64,000 nt of DNA from Lachnospiraceae bacterium (lineage in GTDB: Bacteria; Bacillota; Clostridia; Lachnospirales; Lachnospiraceae): assembly GCA_022790855.1 (NCBI GenBank), contig JAAVYA010000037.1:1-64000 (forward strand), read 5' to 3'. This document shows positions 17,151 through 26,567 of this stretch, in pieces. The translations under genes were made by a program, and so were the position numbers. Under the pieces are notes generated by a model that saw only the letters and a list, made by a program, of their open reading frames with translations, had not been told where the DNA came from and ran no database searches. The first letter of the stretch is position 1. Each line of letters begins with the position of its first letter.

Positions 17151-18302
17151 ATGAAGAAAATTTATTATTTGGCGTATTACTCCAATGATGAAAAAGGAAA
17201 AAAAAGAGATGCTGTGCCTGCTGCTGACCTGCAGGCGTCATATTTAGCACAGGTATTTTCCAAGATAGGTTATGAAGTGGAAATTATAGCTCCAAATGCC
17301 CGATATAGCGGAGAGAAAGCGTTCTCGATACAAAAAGGGTTTACAAAAAAAATAAACAGTACTGTGACGGTACGGTATTTTAATTGTATAGAATCGAAAT
17401 ATAGATTCGTTCGTTCTCTTGCGGCGAGGCTTACTTATTTCAGCGCTTTCAGATATATCAAAAAGCATGATGGGATATGGGTGATCTATCATTCCCGATT
17501 GTTTTATCCGTATTACCATCTGTTCCAGCGCTTAAGGCGGAAGTATATCCTGGAGTTAGAGGAAATCTATTCTGATGTGATCGGCAACAGCCGGCTGAGG
17601 CGTAAGGAGATCAAAGAAGTAAAAAAAGCATCGGCCTATATTCTGCCCAGTATCCCTCTGGCTGAGGAAATCACGGATGGGAAAGAGTACACTCTTTATC
17701 ATGGATCCTGCAGGGCGGAAAAGAAGATAGGAAAGGGATTTCAGGACGGTAGAATCCATGTAGTATATGCGGGGACGTTTGATCCAAGGGTGATAGGGGA
17801 GCATTTTTCCCTCATCCAGGCGGCACAATACCTGGATAAGCGATACCATATCCACATCATTGGTTTTGGAAGGAACCAGGCAGATGTAGACAGGATCATC
17901 TCAGACGTACATAGCATGCAGGGGTTACCTTGTAAAGTATCTTATGACGGCCTTTTATTGGGGGATGAATATCTTGCCTTTTTGCAGAGCTGCCATATTG
18001 GGATGTTTTCCAAGGATCCTGATGGGAAAGATATGAATTCCTCGTTTCCATCAAAAATTATGTCTTATTTGGGCAATGGACTGCGTGTGGTAGCCACAAG
18101 GGCGGACAGCATTGAAACATCTGAAGTGGGAAGCATTGTGTATTTTTGTGACAGCAACAAACCGGAGGATGTGGCAAAAGCGATTATGGATGTAGATATG
18201 GATACTCCCTACGACAGCAGGAAGGAGTTAACTGAAATTGAAAACAGACTGAAAAAAAGTTTAAAACATTTAATGCAAAATTATAAGGGAAAAGGAGAAT
18301 AA
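17151..18302 (+). CDS. GT4-like glycosyltransferase
   Basis: 383 aa with GT-B layout: an N-terminal AADLQASYLAQVFSKIGYEV, the interdomain VVYAGTFDPR, a HIIGFGRNQADV segment, and a donor region NSSFPSKIMSYLGNGLRVVAT. The last matches the FPSKxxEYLA-type motif of GT4 capsule enzymes. ATG at 17151 is one base after the previous stop. The acceptor and donor sugars are not identifiable. Confidence 0.78.
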   Translation: MKKIYYLAYYSNDEKGKKRDAVPAADLQASYLAQVFSKIGYEVEIIAPNARYSGEKAFSIQKGFTKKINSTVTVRYFNCIESKYRFVRSLAARLTYFSAFRYIKKHDGIWVIYHSRLFYPYYHLFQRLRRKYILELEEIYSDVIGNSRLRRKEIKEVKKASAYILPSIPLAEEITDGKEYTLYHGSCRAEKKIGKGFQDGRIHVVYAGTFDPRVIGEHFSLIQAAQYLDKRYHIHIIGFGRNQADVDRIISDVHSMQGLPCKVSYDGLLLGDEYLAFLQSCHIGMFSKDPDGKDMNSSFPSKIMSYLGNGLRVVATRADSIETSEVGSIVYFCDSNKPEDVAKAIMDVDMDTPYDSRKELTEIENRLKKSLKHLMQNYKGKGE

Positions 18303-18305
18303 CGT

Positions 18306-18947
18306 ATGTTGGATTTTGGAAATGTTTTAATCATTGGCGCACATTATGATGATTCGGAATTAGGTGCAGGAGGTACGGCGGCAAGATTGATCCGGGAGGG
18401 GCATAAGGTCTATAAGATGACACTGACAGATACTGTTGTAAAATCTGAGGATATGAAGCTTGATATAACGAATGACCGGGCTAGGGATAACAGCAAAAAT
18501 GCCTGCCTTGCGCTTGGAGGGGTAGAGGAATTGGAGATTCCACTTCAACCTTATGGAAATCTTAGGTACACACAGGAAGGGATGCAGGCGATCGAGCATC
18601 TGATCTTGGAAAAAGCGATAGATACCGTGTTCATGCATTATGCCGATGATTACAATACAGATCATTTAGAAGCGCATAAAATATGCAAAACGGCGGCGCG
18701 CCATGTGAAGAATCTTTTCATGTACCAATCGAACCCTTATATCATTTACGAGCATTTTTGCCCTAATTATTATATTGATATCTCAGAGTTTGTAGAAATG
18801 AAGAGAGAGGCTTTGGACTGTTACGACGCGGAGCACGACCGCTGGGGTCATTTGTTTCGTACCAATATACAGAGGAACGAAATTTGGGGATATGGAAATC
18901 ATGTGAAGAGTGCGGAAGGTTTCTGTGCGATTAAGACATTTGTATAA
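18306..18947 (+). CDS. PIG-L/LmbE-family deacetylase
   Basis: 213 aa. IIGAHYDDSELGAGGT is the zinc-binding AHPDDE-type motif with Pro replaced by Tyr, and YNTDHLEAHK carries the later His pair. Family members remove N-acetyl groups from amino sugars, including sugar nucleotides and lipid-linked sugars. No signal peptide, so it should act in the cytoplasm. AAGGAG lies before the ATG at 18306. A methyltransferase follows, suggesting deacetylation then another modification of one sugar (inference). Confidence 0.85.
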   Translation: MLDFGNVLIIGAHYDDSELGAGGTAARLIREGHKVYKMTLTDTVVKSEDMKLDITNDRARDNSKNACLALGGVEELEIPLQPYGNLRYTQEGMQAIEHLILEKAIDTVFMHYADDYNTDHLEAHKICKTAARHVKNLFMYQSNPYIIYEHFCPNYYIDISEFVEMKREALDCYDAEHDRWGHLFRTNIQRNEIWGYGNHVKSAEGFCAIKTFV

Positions 18948-18970
18948 GAAGACAATGGAGGGAAAATAAA

Positions 18971-19552
18971 ATGGAACATAAAGAATTTTCCGGCACATGG
19001 CAGGAAATCTGGACTCAGAAAGGCGCCATTGCAGGGGATAGAGAAGACGCCCTCGAAATGGGCGGGTGGAACAAGACGTTTACTTCGGCAGAAGAAATTG
19101 TGGGTAAGATCGTAGATTTCCTGGATATAAAGCCAACGGACCGGGTGCTTGAAATCGGGTGTGGAACTGGAGGTATGGCGCAATACTTGGACTGTAATTA
19201 TGTGGGGATAGATTATTCCAGTACTTCTATACAAAAATGTATGGAATTTTTTCAAAAGCCGGCTCTGTTTGCAGAAGCAAACGATCTGCCGTTTAAAGAT
19301 AAGTATTTCGATAAGTGTTTTGCTTATGGCTGTTTCATGTATTTTCCGTCTATGGAATATGTGGAACAGGTAGTCGGCGAAATGAAACGGGTGACGAAAG
19401 GCGGTATTTTTATTGGAGAAATGCCTCGTGAGTCTCATGAACCAAAACATTTGCTTTTTCAGGAAAGCGATATGGAAATGCTTGGCCTTAAGACCATGAA
19501 AGGGTGGGCCGAGCCGTATACGGAAGTGCGGTTTAGTGCGTATAGTTTGTAG
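18971..19552 (+). CDS. Class I SAM-dependent methyltransferase
   Basis: 193 aa. VLEIGCGTGGMAQYL is the SAM-binding motif I, followed by VGIDYSSTSIQKC, ANDLPFKDKYFDKCFAYG and GGIFIGEMPRES in the expected order. GGAGGG precedes the ATG. The substrate is probably a sugar or a lipid-linked sugar, given the flanking deacetylase and transferases, but the fold also serves small metabolites. Confidence 0.85.
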   Translation: MEHKEFSGTWQEIWTQKGAIAGDREDALEMGGWNKTFTSAEEIVGKIVDFLDIKPTDRVLEIGCGTGGMAQYLDCNYVGIDYSSTSIQKCMEFFQKPALFAEANDLPFKDKYFDKCFAYGCFMYFPSMEYVEQVVGEMKRVTKGGIFIGEMPRESHEPKHLLFQESDMEMLGLKTMKGWAEPYTEVRFSAYSL

Positions 19553-19565
19553 CAGGTCAGATGGA

Positions 19566-19641
19566 AATATCGTTTTGTTTAAACCGGACGCCGCCATCTG
19601 CGATACATAAGTTCTGGGCGGTGGCTGATCGAAACGATATT
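19566..19641. repeat. Perfect 10-bp inverted repeat enclosing a GC-rich stem
   Basis: AATATCGTTT at 19566-19575 and AAACGATATT at 19632-19641 are exact reverse complements. Between them CCGCC and GGCGG can pair, so one long stem-loop is possible in the 130-base gap before the next gene. There is no T tract, so it is not a standard terminator. Confidence 0.5.
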
Positions 19642-19682
19642 GTTGCTGGAACGGTTACGACTGTGTTTTATTTTAGGGGAGT

Positions 19683-20330
19683 ATGTTTGTGCAAAGTAAG
19701 AAAAAAGATTGGGTGAATATATTTTTTTGGGCGATTGTACTTGCAATCTATATAGCGTTATTTTTGGCGACAGAAAGTTTGTGGATACGGGGAGTTTCCT
19801 TTATATTGCTGACTGCTGCACTGGTATGGGGAGAGAAATATCAGTGGAAGGTGGGTTTGGTTTCGGCGGTGGTTTTTGCTGCTGTGATGTTTTATTACTC
19901 AGTAAGGGAAATTCCTGTATGGGGTGCAAGAGTGTCAGGCGCTGGCGTGGGAACGGATACAGTGTGGGGCAGGGATAGCGGATTTGCTGATTCTTTGATC
20001 TTTACAGTGGTGCGCGGCAAGAAGTGTATGCTGGATAAGGAGGGGTGGTATAACCAATACATAGAAACAATTGCTGCGGACAGTCAGATTATGGATAACA
20101 TCGGCCATAAGGTGCTAAGTGGTGAAACAGCTCTTGATCATGGTTTTGTAGAAGCAGGGTGGATGCATATAGACATTCATTTTCTGTTGCTTTCAGAGGA
20201 GGCCAATGCTCGTTTTGAAGAGGGGGAGAGCGTATACCTTTATATAAATCCCAGTGGATTATCTAAGGCGGACGCCATTGCCATATGGAATGATAAGAAA
20301 GGAAATATATATATTGAAAGTTATGAGTAA
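19683..20330 (+). CDS. Membrane-anchored protein of unknown function
   Basis: 215 aa. Three hydrophobic segments lie in the first 75 residues; the remaining 140 residues form a presumably extracytoplasmic domain rich in charged residues, ending with SVYLYINPSGLSKADAIAIW. I do not recognise the family. AGGGGAG ends one base before the ATG at 19683, so the in-frame GTG at 19689 is an equally good start. It overlaps the next membrane protein by 8 bases and the two may form a complex. Confidence 0.6.
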   Translation: MFVQSKKKDWVNIFFWAIVLAIYIALFLATESLWIRGVSFILLTAALVWGEKYQWKVGLVSAVVFAAVMFYYSVREIPVWGARVSGAGVGTDTVWGRDSGFADSLIFTVVRGKKCMLDKEGWYNQYIETIAADSQIMDNIGHKVLSGETALDHGFVEAGWMHIDIHFLLLSEEANARFEEGESVYLYINPSGLSKADAIAIWNDKKGNIYIESYE

Positions 20331-21555
20331 TAATAAATACGTGAAAATAACAGTGTATCTGTTGCTATATTTGATTTCTGTGATAGTTGCGATGACGCTG
20401 AGAAACAATTATTACCATCTTGGGCTGGGAAATCCGTTATATCTTGAGATTGATAAAATGACAAGAGGATTTCAGTTTAAGCAGATATTTGCCAGTATCA
20501 TTCTTTTTATGGCCGGGTACTGCATTGCGGCAGTTATGCTGCCATTTTTGTCAGAACTCTCCAAAATCATTCTTTCTATGCCCCTTGGAATAGCCGTGTG
20601 GGGACTTGCATCGGTAACATTGCTGATCTTACGGATTCCATATACCAGGATCACGTCATTTGCTGGGGCTGCGATATGGATTGCCGTATTGCTCTTTCGG
20701 CATCGGAAGGGCTTTTCATCCGTAAAAGGGAGATTTCTGCTGAGGGCATTGGCGATTGCGGCGATCCTTGCGAATCTTTTTTCTACAGGCTATCCAAGAT
20801 ATACGGTGACGAGCGATACGCATTATTGTGTCTATATGTACGGAAGACTGGTAGCAGCGACTGGGAAACTGAGCGCCGATGTGGTGGGAGATATGATGGA
20901 GACGACGGGAATCATGCCTGCGCTCATGTCGTCCTTTGCCGTGTTTTGTGGGTTTGAGACAGTTCAGGTGATACATTACATTTTGATGACAAGTCTGATG
21001 GCGGGGATGGCTGTCTATTTATATAAGGTATGTTTGGGTATGTTTTTACCAAAATGGAAGCGTATCGGTCTAGTGGCGCTTTTACTGCTTACGGCAGCGG
21101 CGCCGCTGTTTTTGATGTACGATTTGATCATATCCCATTCGTGGATTATGGTTTATATGTTCTTTACAGCGACAATGGCAAAAGAGTATGCGTGGGTGAA
21201 GGATAGAGCAGTAGGGGGTGGTGTAATAAGTTTGTTGTCGCTTTTCTTTTCCTGGCTCTCACTTTGCCGGGTAGAGGCGATTGTAACGGTTGTATTTATG
21301 GCCGTTTGCATCAGTTATTTGGGATATTCTCGCAGGGAAATTGCGATTTGTGTTATTCCTTCTATGGTTTTGGCATGTGTCTTTCATTTGGAAAATCAGA
21401 TTATGATACTGGGGAATAAAGATTTACCTTATGGAAGTGTATTTATAACAAAATCTGTATTGCTCTTGATGGCAGCAGCCGTTGTGCTTATGGCGGCATA
21501 CATTTTATTGTATGAAAAAGCATGGGTTAAGCGTTTGCATCGATACCTGCGTTAA
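20323..21555 (+). CDS. Polytopic membrane protein of glycan locus
   Basis: About 410 aa with roughly 10-12 hydrophobic segments. A GT-C-like arrangement is possible: the first loop is large, and TSDTHYCVYMYGRLVAATG lies after the fifth helix or so. No DxD-type motif can be named with confidence. The ATG at 20323 overlaps the previous stop; a frame from 20254 would sit inside the previous gene. The downstream GT2 gene starts inside its tail at 21512, and an apparent small insertion near 21541 changes its last few codons. Such pairs of a GT2 making a lipid-linked sugar and a polytopic GT using it are known; this is inference. Confidence 0.6.
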   Translation: MSNNKYVKITVYLLLYLISVIVAMTLRNNYYHLGLGNPLYLEIDKMTRGFQFKQIFASIILFMAGYCIAAVMLPFLSELSKIILSMPLGIAVWGLASVTLLILRIPYTRITSFAGAAIWIAVLLFRHRKGFSSVKGRFLLRALAIAAILANLFSTGYPRYTVTSDTHYCVYMYGRLVAATGKLSADVVGDMMETTGIMPALMSSFAVFCGFETVQVIHYILMTSLMAGMAVYLYKVCLGMFLPKWKRIGLVALLLLTAAAPLFLMYDLIISHSWIMVYMFFTATMAKEYAWVKDRAVGGGVISLLSLFFSWLSLCRVEAIVTVVFMAVCISYLGYSRREIAICVIPSMVLACVFHLENQIMILGNKDLPYGSVFITKSVLLLMAAAVVLMAAYILLYEKAWVKRLHRYLR

Positions 21556-22504
21556 ATGAAGAAAAGACGATAGGCGGTATTATTGATGAGATCCCCCAAA
21601 TGCTTTATGGTGAAAAATTGAACATGGAGGTAGTCGTCATTAACGATGGCTCCACAGACGGGACAGAAGAAATAGCAAAGGAGCATGGTGCATTCGTGAT
21701 CAATCACAGTTTACCCCAAGGGGTAGGAGCGTCTTTTTTTGAGGGTGTACGAGAAGCATTAAACAGAAGGGCGGATTATGCAGTAAATATAGATGCAGAC
21801 GGTCAGATGGATCCCAAGGATATTGAAAGGCTGCTTTTGCCGATCTGGCGTGGGGGGGGGTAGATATGGTGACTGCTTCCCGGTTTATGGAGGCTGGGAA
21901 ATACCCGAAAATGTCTGCCGTGAAACGATGGGGAAACGAAAGGGTCGCCGGAATTGTCAGTTCGATTGTTGGAGCTAAATACTACGATGTATCTTGTGGA
22001 TTTCGGGCATATAATAAGGAAGCGCTGCTGTGGCTTAATCTTCATGGGAGGTTTACCTATACGCAGGAAACCTTTATTAATCTTGCCGGAAGCGGCCGTA
22101 TCCGTATTATGGAAGTGCCGGTTGAAATCAGGGGGGAGCGGGAATTTGGCAAGAGCAGGGTCGCCTCCAGCATCGTTACATATGCAGTGAGAAGTGGATC
22201 GATCATATTGTCTGCGTTCAAGGATTATAGCCCAATCCGGTTTTTTGGAGGATTGTCAGGGATGTGTTTGATCATTGGAAGCCTATTTGAAACAATCATG
22301 CTGGCGAATTATTTCCTTACAGGGCATTTCAGGAATTATCTCTGGGCAGGATTAATTGGTGCGTTTATGGCAATGACAGCAATGATTTTCCTGATTCTGA
22401 TGATTGTTTCAGATACGCTTGGAAAGATAAAGCGGACAGAGGAAGAGATACTTTATTTTAACAAGAAAAGGGAATATTACGGCGATGACGAATGGGAAGC
22501 TTAA
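21512..22504 (+). pseudogene. GT2 polyprenyl-phosphate glycosyltransferase, frame broken twice (poly-G OFF)
   Basis: Joining three frames gives a DPM1/GtrB-like GT2 of about 329 aa. It starts at ATG 21512 (MKKHGLSVCI), continues as PALNEEKTIGGII with EVVVINDGSTDGTEEIA and NIDADGQMDP, then after the tract MVTASRFMEAGKY, SCGFRAYNK and two C-terminal membrane helices. Break one: 1 or 4 extra bases near 21541-21544. Break two: G9 at 21852-21860 runs into TAG; ten Gs would read through in frame. As sequenced, only fragments 21600-21863 and 21866-22504 are open. The tract is probably reversible; the first break may be fixed or an assembly error. Confidence 0.8.
21852..21860 (+). repeat. G9 homopolymer in GT2 gene (OFF)
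   Basis: Nine Gs follow CGT and lead straight into a TAG stop at 21861-21863. One additional G restores the frame to GVDMVTASRF, a sensible continuation of the GT2 domain. Confidence 0.9.
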
Positions 22505-23729
22505 TAAGGTACTTTTATGGAATTACGTAAGCCTTGGGATTATGGCTGTAGTAGGGCTTTTGATGAATGCTTTGATTGTCCTGTATTATGATTCCGACGC
22601 GCTGGGTGTTTTTAGCGAGACTTATGCATGGTATATGATCCTGTCCCAAATTGCTGTTTGGGGAATCCATATGGCAGTTGTAAAATATGTTCCGGAGACA
22701 GACTGTGAAAAAGAGCGGGGAACGATAGTAAGGACGGCTGTAATGATTTCGATTATTACAGCGCTGCTGGTAACAGTGGTGTCAGAAACGGTGTTGTATT
22801 TTATGGATGGCGTTGCATGGAAGAGATCTATGCAAATTGCATTTCTGGGACTTATGCTCTTATCCGTCAATAAAATACTTTTGAATTATCTGAATGCGGT
22901 TGATCGGATGGTGACATATGCGGTATTTGTATCTGTTCGCTATCTTCTTTTGGGGTTGGGGATTTGGTTCTTTTCTGTGATAGGGGTAAGGCCAGAATGG
23001 CTTGCGGTAGTGTTTCCGGTAACGGAGATCATTGTTTTTCTGATAACGTTGGGATACTTTATGCTGCGGATCCCGGTCGGTGGAAAAACGGATCGGAAGG
23101 TATTCAGAAAATTGCTGTATTTTGGAACAAAAATCCTGCCTTCCTATATGGTATTGGAACTGAATACAAAGGTGGATGTGGTATGTTTGGGGATTTTGCG
23201 GTCAAATGTGTCCCAGATTGGGATATATTCTTTTTCCATATTTTTTACGGAGGGCTTTTATATGCTTTATGTGACGATCCGTAAAATGATAAATCCGGGG
23301 ATTGCAGCCGCCAATAATGAGAAAAGGCTCTTAGAACAGATAACAGAAATAAAGAAGCGACTGCATAGATATGTGACTTTAGGCGGTGGCGCTGCCTATG
23401 TTGGAATCTCTATCGGATATATGATTTTTTGTAAGCTTATACAGAGGCCGGCGTACAGTGTGGGGGTGATATATATTCTTATCATTTGTCTTGCCATTGC
23501 TATAAACGGCAGGTATATTGTGTTTGGCTATCTGCTGGCGCAGGCAGGTTATCCCCTAGAGGAGTCCATACTGAATGTTTTAACGGTAGCAGGAAATTTT
23601 ATCCTTAATCTGATTTTGATTAAGATTTTTGGAACGATAGGTGCGGCTGCCGCCACGGCGGTGTCCTATTTTATTTTTTCTTTTTATATGAAAATAAGAG
23701 TGAAAGAAAGAGTCGGATTTACAGTATGA
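22485..23729 (+). CDS. Wzx/MATE-like flippase (second copy)
   Basis: 414-aa membrane protein with 12 or more hydrophobic segments and the start LLWNYVSLGIMAVVGLLMNALIVLYYDSDALGVFS, a pattern of polysaccharide transporters of the MOP superfamily. It is distinct in sequence from the flippase at 15332. The ATG at 22485 overlaps the end of the GT2 gene by 20 bases, so translation is probably coupled to it, and the phase state of that gene could influence its expression. It may move the lipid-linked sugar made by the GT2, or a second oligosaccharide. Confidence 0.82.
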   Translation: MTNGKLNKVLLWNYVSLGIMAVVGLLMNALIVLYYDSDALGVFSETYAWYMILSQIAVWGIHMAVVKYVPETDCEKERGTIVRTAVMISIITALLVTVVSETVLYFMDGVAWKRSMQIAFLGLMLLSVNKILLNYLNAVDRMVTYAVFVSVRYLLLGLGIWFFSVIGVRPEWLAVVFPVTEIIVFLITLGYFMLRIPVGGKTDRKVFRKLLYFGTKILPSYMVLELNTKVDVVCLGILRSNVSQIGIYSFSIFFTEGFYMLYVTIRKMINPGIAAANNEKRLLEQITEIKKRLHRYVTLGGGAAYVGISIGYMIFCKLIQRPAYSVGVIYILIICLAIAINGRYIVFGYLLAQAGYPLEESILNVLTVAGNFILNLILIKIFGTIGAAAATAVSYFIFSFYMKIRVKERVGFTV

Positions 23730-23749
23730 AGTCAGTCATGAACGGTTGC

Positions 23750-23778
23750 TTGGTACAAGAATAGTAGAACGGTATAGT
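23750..23778 (+). promoter_or_regulatory. Possible promoter for the nucleotide-sugar dehydrogenase
   Basis: TTGGTA at 23750-23755 and TATAGT at 23773-23778 have 17 bases between them, in the 90-base gap before the gene at 23820. Confidence 0.45.
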
Positions 23779-23819
23779 TTATTTGCGGCAGATAGGACAG
23801 AAAGGAATGAATAAGGGTA

Positions 23820-25154
23820 ATGAAAAACTTTGAACATTTATATGAAGATCTTTTGGAGGGAAAGGAGGCCCTTTCTCTGATCGGACTGGGTTATGTGGGG
23901 ATGCCGATCGCACATGCTTTTGCCGGGAAAGGGATTTCTGTCATTGGATTTGATTTGAATAAGGATAAAATTGAACTATATAAGGCGGGCCTTGATCCTA
24001 CCAAGGAAATCGGGGATGAGGAGATAAGCAAAACAAAAGTCCGATTTACTTCTGATGAAAAAGAACTAAAGAAAGCGAAGTTTCACATTGTGGCGGTTCC
24101 AACGCCTGTAAATAGCGACCATACGCCGGATCTGGCGCCGGTTATCGGGGCATCTGAGATCGTTGGACGCAATCTGATGCCGGGAAGTATCGTTGTCTAT
24201 GAGTCTACGGTATATCCCGGATGTACGGAAGACATTTGCATCCCCATTCTGGAGAAACAGAGCGGCCTGATGTGCGGGGTAGATTTTAAGGTGGGATATT
24301 CCCCGGAACGTATCAATCCAGGAGATAAGATCCATCGGCTGGAAAATATTCATAAGATTGTATCGGGAATCGATCAGGATTCATTGGAGATTATAAAAAA
24401 GGTGTATGATCTTGTCATTGAGGTTGGAACCCATCCCGTTTCTAACCTTCGTACGGCGGAAGCGGTTAAGGTGGTAGAGAACAGCCAGCGCGATATCAAT
24501 ATTGCTTTTATGAACGAGCTGGCCATGGTATTTGACCGCATGGATATTGATACCAATGAAGTTGTTGATGGAATGAATACCAAATGGAATGCCCTTGGAT
24601 TCCGTCCAGGCCTTGTTGGCGGGCATTGTATCGGTGTGGATCCCTATTATTTTACATATGAGGCAGAGAAACTGGGATACCATAGCCAGATTATTTTAAA
24701 TGGGCGTATTGTGAATGATGGGATGGGGGCATATGTAGCAGAGGCGGCGCTACGGAAGATGATTGAAGCGGGACAGGCTCCCAAAAAGAGCAAGGTGGTC
24801 ATTTTAGGCCTTACATTTAAGGAGAATTGCCCGGATGTAAGAAATAGCAAGGTGGATGATATTATAAAGTGTTTGAATACGTATGAGATTGAGCCGGTCG
24901 TTGTTGATCCGTGGGCTGCTGCGGACGAGGCGAGACGAGAATACGGCATAGAGCTTGCCGAGATTTCTGATGTACATGAGGCGGATTGTATTATTGTGGC
25001 CGTAGCGCATGATGAATTCAAAAGGCTTGGGCTGGATGATTTGAAGAAGCTGTATCGCTTATCGAAAGATGAAGAGAAGGTTCTATTAGATGTGAAAGGG
25101 GTGTATAAGGTATCGGACTTGAGTAAGAGTGGGATGAAATATTGGCGATTGTAG
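23820..25154 (+). CDS. UDP-N-acetylhexosamine/UDP-glucose-type 6-dehydrogenase (TviB/WbpA-like)
   Basis: 444 aa. LSLIGLGYVGMPIAHAFA is the NAD-binding site, the middle domain follows, and GLVGGHCIGVDPYYFTYEA contains the catalytic Cys; the C-terminal UDP-binding domain has LTFKENCPDVRNSKV. The GHCIGVDPYY form and overall length match the TviB/WbpO group that oxidises UDP-N-acetylhexosamines to uronic acids rather than plain Ugd. It follows the flippase and likely supplies a HexNAcA residue for the glycan. The preferred substrate remains inferred. Confidence 0.88.
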   Translation: MKNFEHLYEDLLEGKEALSLIGLGYVGMPIAHAFAGKGISVIGFDLNKDKIELYKAGLDPTKEIGDEEISKTKVRFTSDEKELKKAKFHIVAVPTPVNSDHTPDLAPVIGASEIVGRNLMPGSIVVYESTVYPGCTEDICIPILEKQSGLMCGVDFKVGYSPERINPGDKIHRLENIHKIVSGIDQDSLEIIKKVYDLVIEVGTHPVSNLRTAEAVKVVENSQRDINIAFMNELAMVFDRMDIDTNEVVDGMNTKWNALGFRPGLVGGHCIGVDPYYFTYEAEKLGYHSQIILNGRIVNDGMGAYVAEAALRKMIEAGQAPKKSKVVILGLTFKENCPDVRNSKVDDIIKCLNTYEIEPVVVDPWAAADEARREYGIELAEISDVHEADCIIVAVAHDEFKRLGLDDLKKLYRLSKDEEKVLLDVKGVYKVSDLSKSGMKYWRL

Positions 25155-25239
25155 GTGACCGTTGGGCGCTTGGGAGTTTGCATTTTTCTGCAATAAGAAG
25201 AGCAAGAATATTTTTTGCGAAAAAATCCTTTCAAATTTG

Positions 25240-25268
25240 TTGTAAAAAAAGGCAGCTTTTTGTATAAT
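25240..25268 (+). promoter_or_regulatory. Strong promoter of ugd
   Basis: TTGTAA at 25240-25245 and a perfect TATAAT at 25263-25268 with a 17-base spacer. Transcription would start about 60 bases before the gene at 25335. Confidence 0.75.
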
Positions 25269-25334
25269 CAAGAAAAGAAAAAGATTTTTTTCACACAACA
25301 ATAGAAAGCATACACCACGAAAGGAAACACCCAA

Positions 25335-26567
25335 ATGAAAATAGCAGTAGCCGGAACCGGATATGTAGGTTTGTCCATCGCCATCCTTTTATCTCAGAAT
25401 CACCAGGTAACAGCCGTGGACATCGTGCCGGAAAAGGTAGAGATGATCAACAACCGAAAGTCCCCCATCCAGGATGAATATATTGAAAAATACCTGGCTG
25501 AAAAGGAATTAAACTTAACAGCCACAATGGATGAGAAAACAGCATATCAAGACGCCGATTTTGTCGTTATTGCGGCTCCCACCAACTACGACAGTAAAAA
25601 GAACTTTTTTGACACTTCTGCTGTGGAGTCGGTGATTCAGGCGGTAATCTCCTATAATCCCGACGCCGTAATGATTATCAAATCCACGATTCCCGTGGGT
25701 TATACCTCTTCTGTCCGGGAAAAATATCACTGTGACAATATCCTGTTCAGCCCGGAATTCCTGCGGGAGTCTAAGGCTCTGTATGATAATCTGTATCCCA
25801 GCCGGATTATTGTGGGGACGGATGTGCAGAATGCCAGGCTTGTGAAGGCTTCCAATACATTTGCGGACCTGCTTAAGGAAGGCGCATTAAAGGAAGATAT
25901 CGAGACATTGATCATGGGATTTACGGAAGCAGAAGCAGTGAAGCTGTTTGCCAATACGTATCTTGCCCTTCGGGTGTCCTTCTTCAATGAGCTGGATACC
26001 TATGCGGAGATGAAGGGGTTGGACAGCCACCAGATTATTGAAGGGGTGTGTCTGGATTCCCGTATCGGCAATCATTACAACAATCCTTCCTTTGGATACG
26101 GCGGTTACTGCCTGCCCAAGGACACAAAGCAGCTTCTTGCCAATTACGGAGATGTGCCCCAGAATATGATGTCCGCCATTGTGGAGAGCAACCGGACTCG
26201 GAAGGACTTTATTGCAGACCGTGTGTTGGAGCTGGCCGGCGGGTACGAGGCGAACGATGAGTATAATGCGGTGATGGAGAAAGAAGTGGTGATTGGGGTA
26301 TATCGTCTGACCATGAAGACCAATTCCGACAACTTCCGGCAATCCTCCATTCAAGGCGTGATGAAGCGTATTAAGGCCAAGGGGGCCACCGTTGTGATTT
26401 ATGAGCCGTCTTTGGCGGACGGAAGCACCTTTTTCGGCAGTAAGGTCATCAATGATCTGGAAAAATTTAAAGACATCAGCCAGGCAATTATTGTGAACCG
26501 TTATGACAGTTGTTTGGATGATGTGAAGGATAAGGTTTATACAAGGGATATTTTCCAAAGGGATTAG
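25335..26567 (+). CDS. ugd: UDP-glucose 6-dehydrogenase
   Basis: 410 aa. [19 protein letters not shown] is the NAD site, [10 protein letters not shown] and [11 protein letters not shown] lie in the substrate-binding region, and [15 protein letters not shown] holds the catalytic Cys. The GYCLPKDTK form is that of short, single-substrate Ugd enzymes, which make UDP-glucuronate by two NAD-dependent oxidations. The gene has its own promoter and AAAGGAA site. It supplies glucuronate for the surface glycan. It closes the first glycan locus; no hairpin terminator was seen directly after it. Confidence 0.93.
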   Translation: MKIAVAGTGYVGLSIAILLSQNHQVTAVDIVPEKVEMINNRKSPIQDEYIEKYLAEKELNLTATMDEKTAYQDADFVVIAAPTNYDSKKNFFDTSAVESVIQAVISYNPDAVMIIKSTIPVGYTSSVREKYHCDNILFSPEFLRESKALYDNLYPSRIIVGTDVQNARLVKASNTFADLLKEGALKEDIETLIMGFTEAEAVKLFANTYLALRVSFFNELDTYAEMKGLDSHQIIEGVCLDSRIGNHYNNPSFGYGGYCLPKDTKQLLANYGDVPQNMMSAIVESNRTRKDFIADRVLELAGGYEANDEYNAVMEKEVVIGVYRLTMKTNSDNFRQSSIQGVMKRIKAKGATVVIYEPSLADGSTFFGSKVINDLEKFKDISQAIIVNRYDSCLDDVKDKVYTRDIFQRD

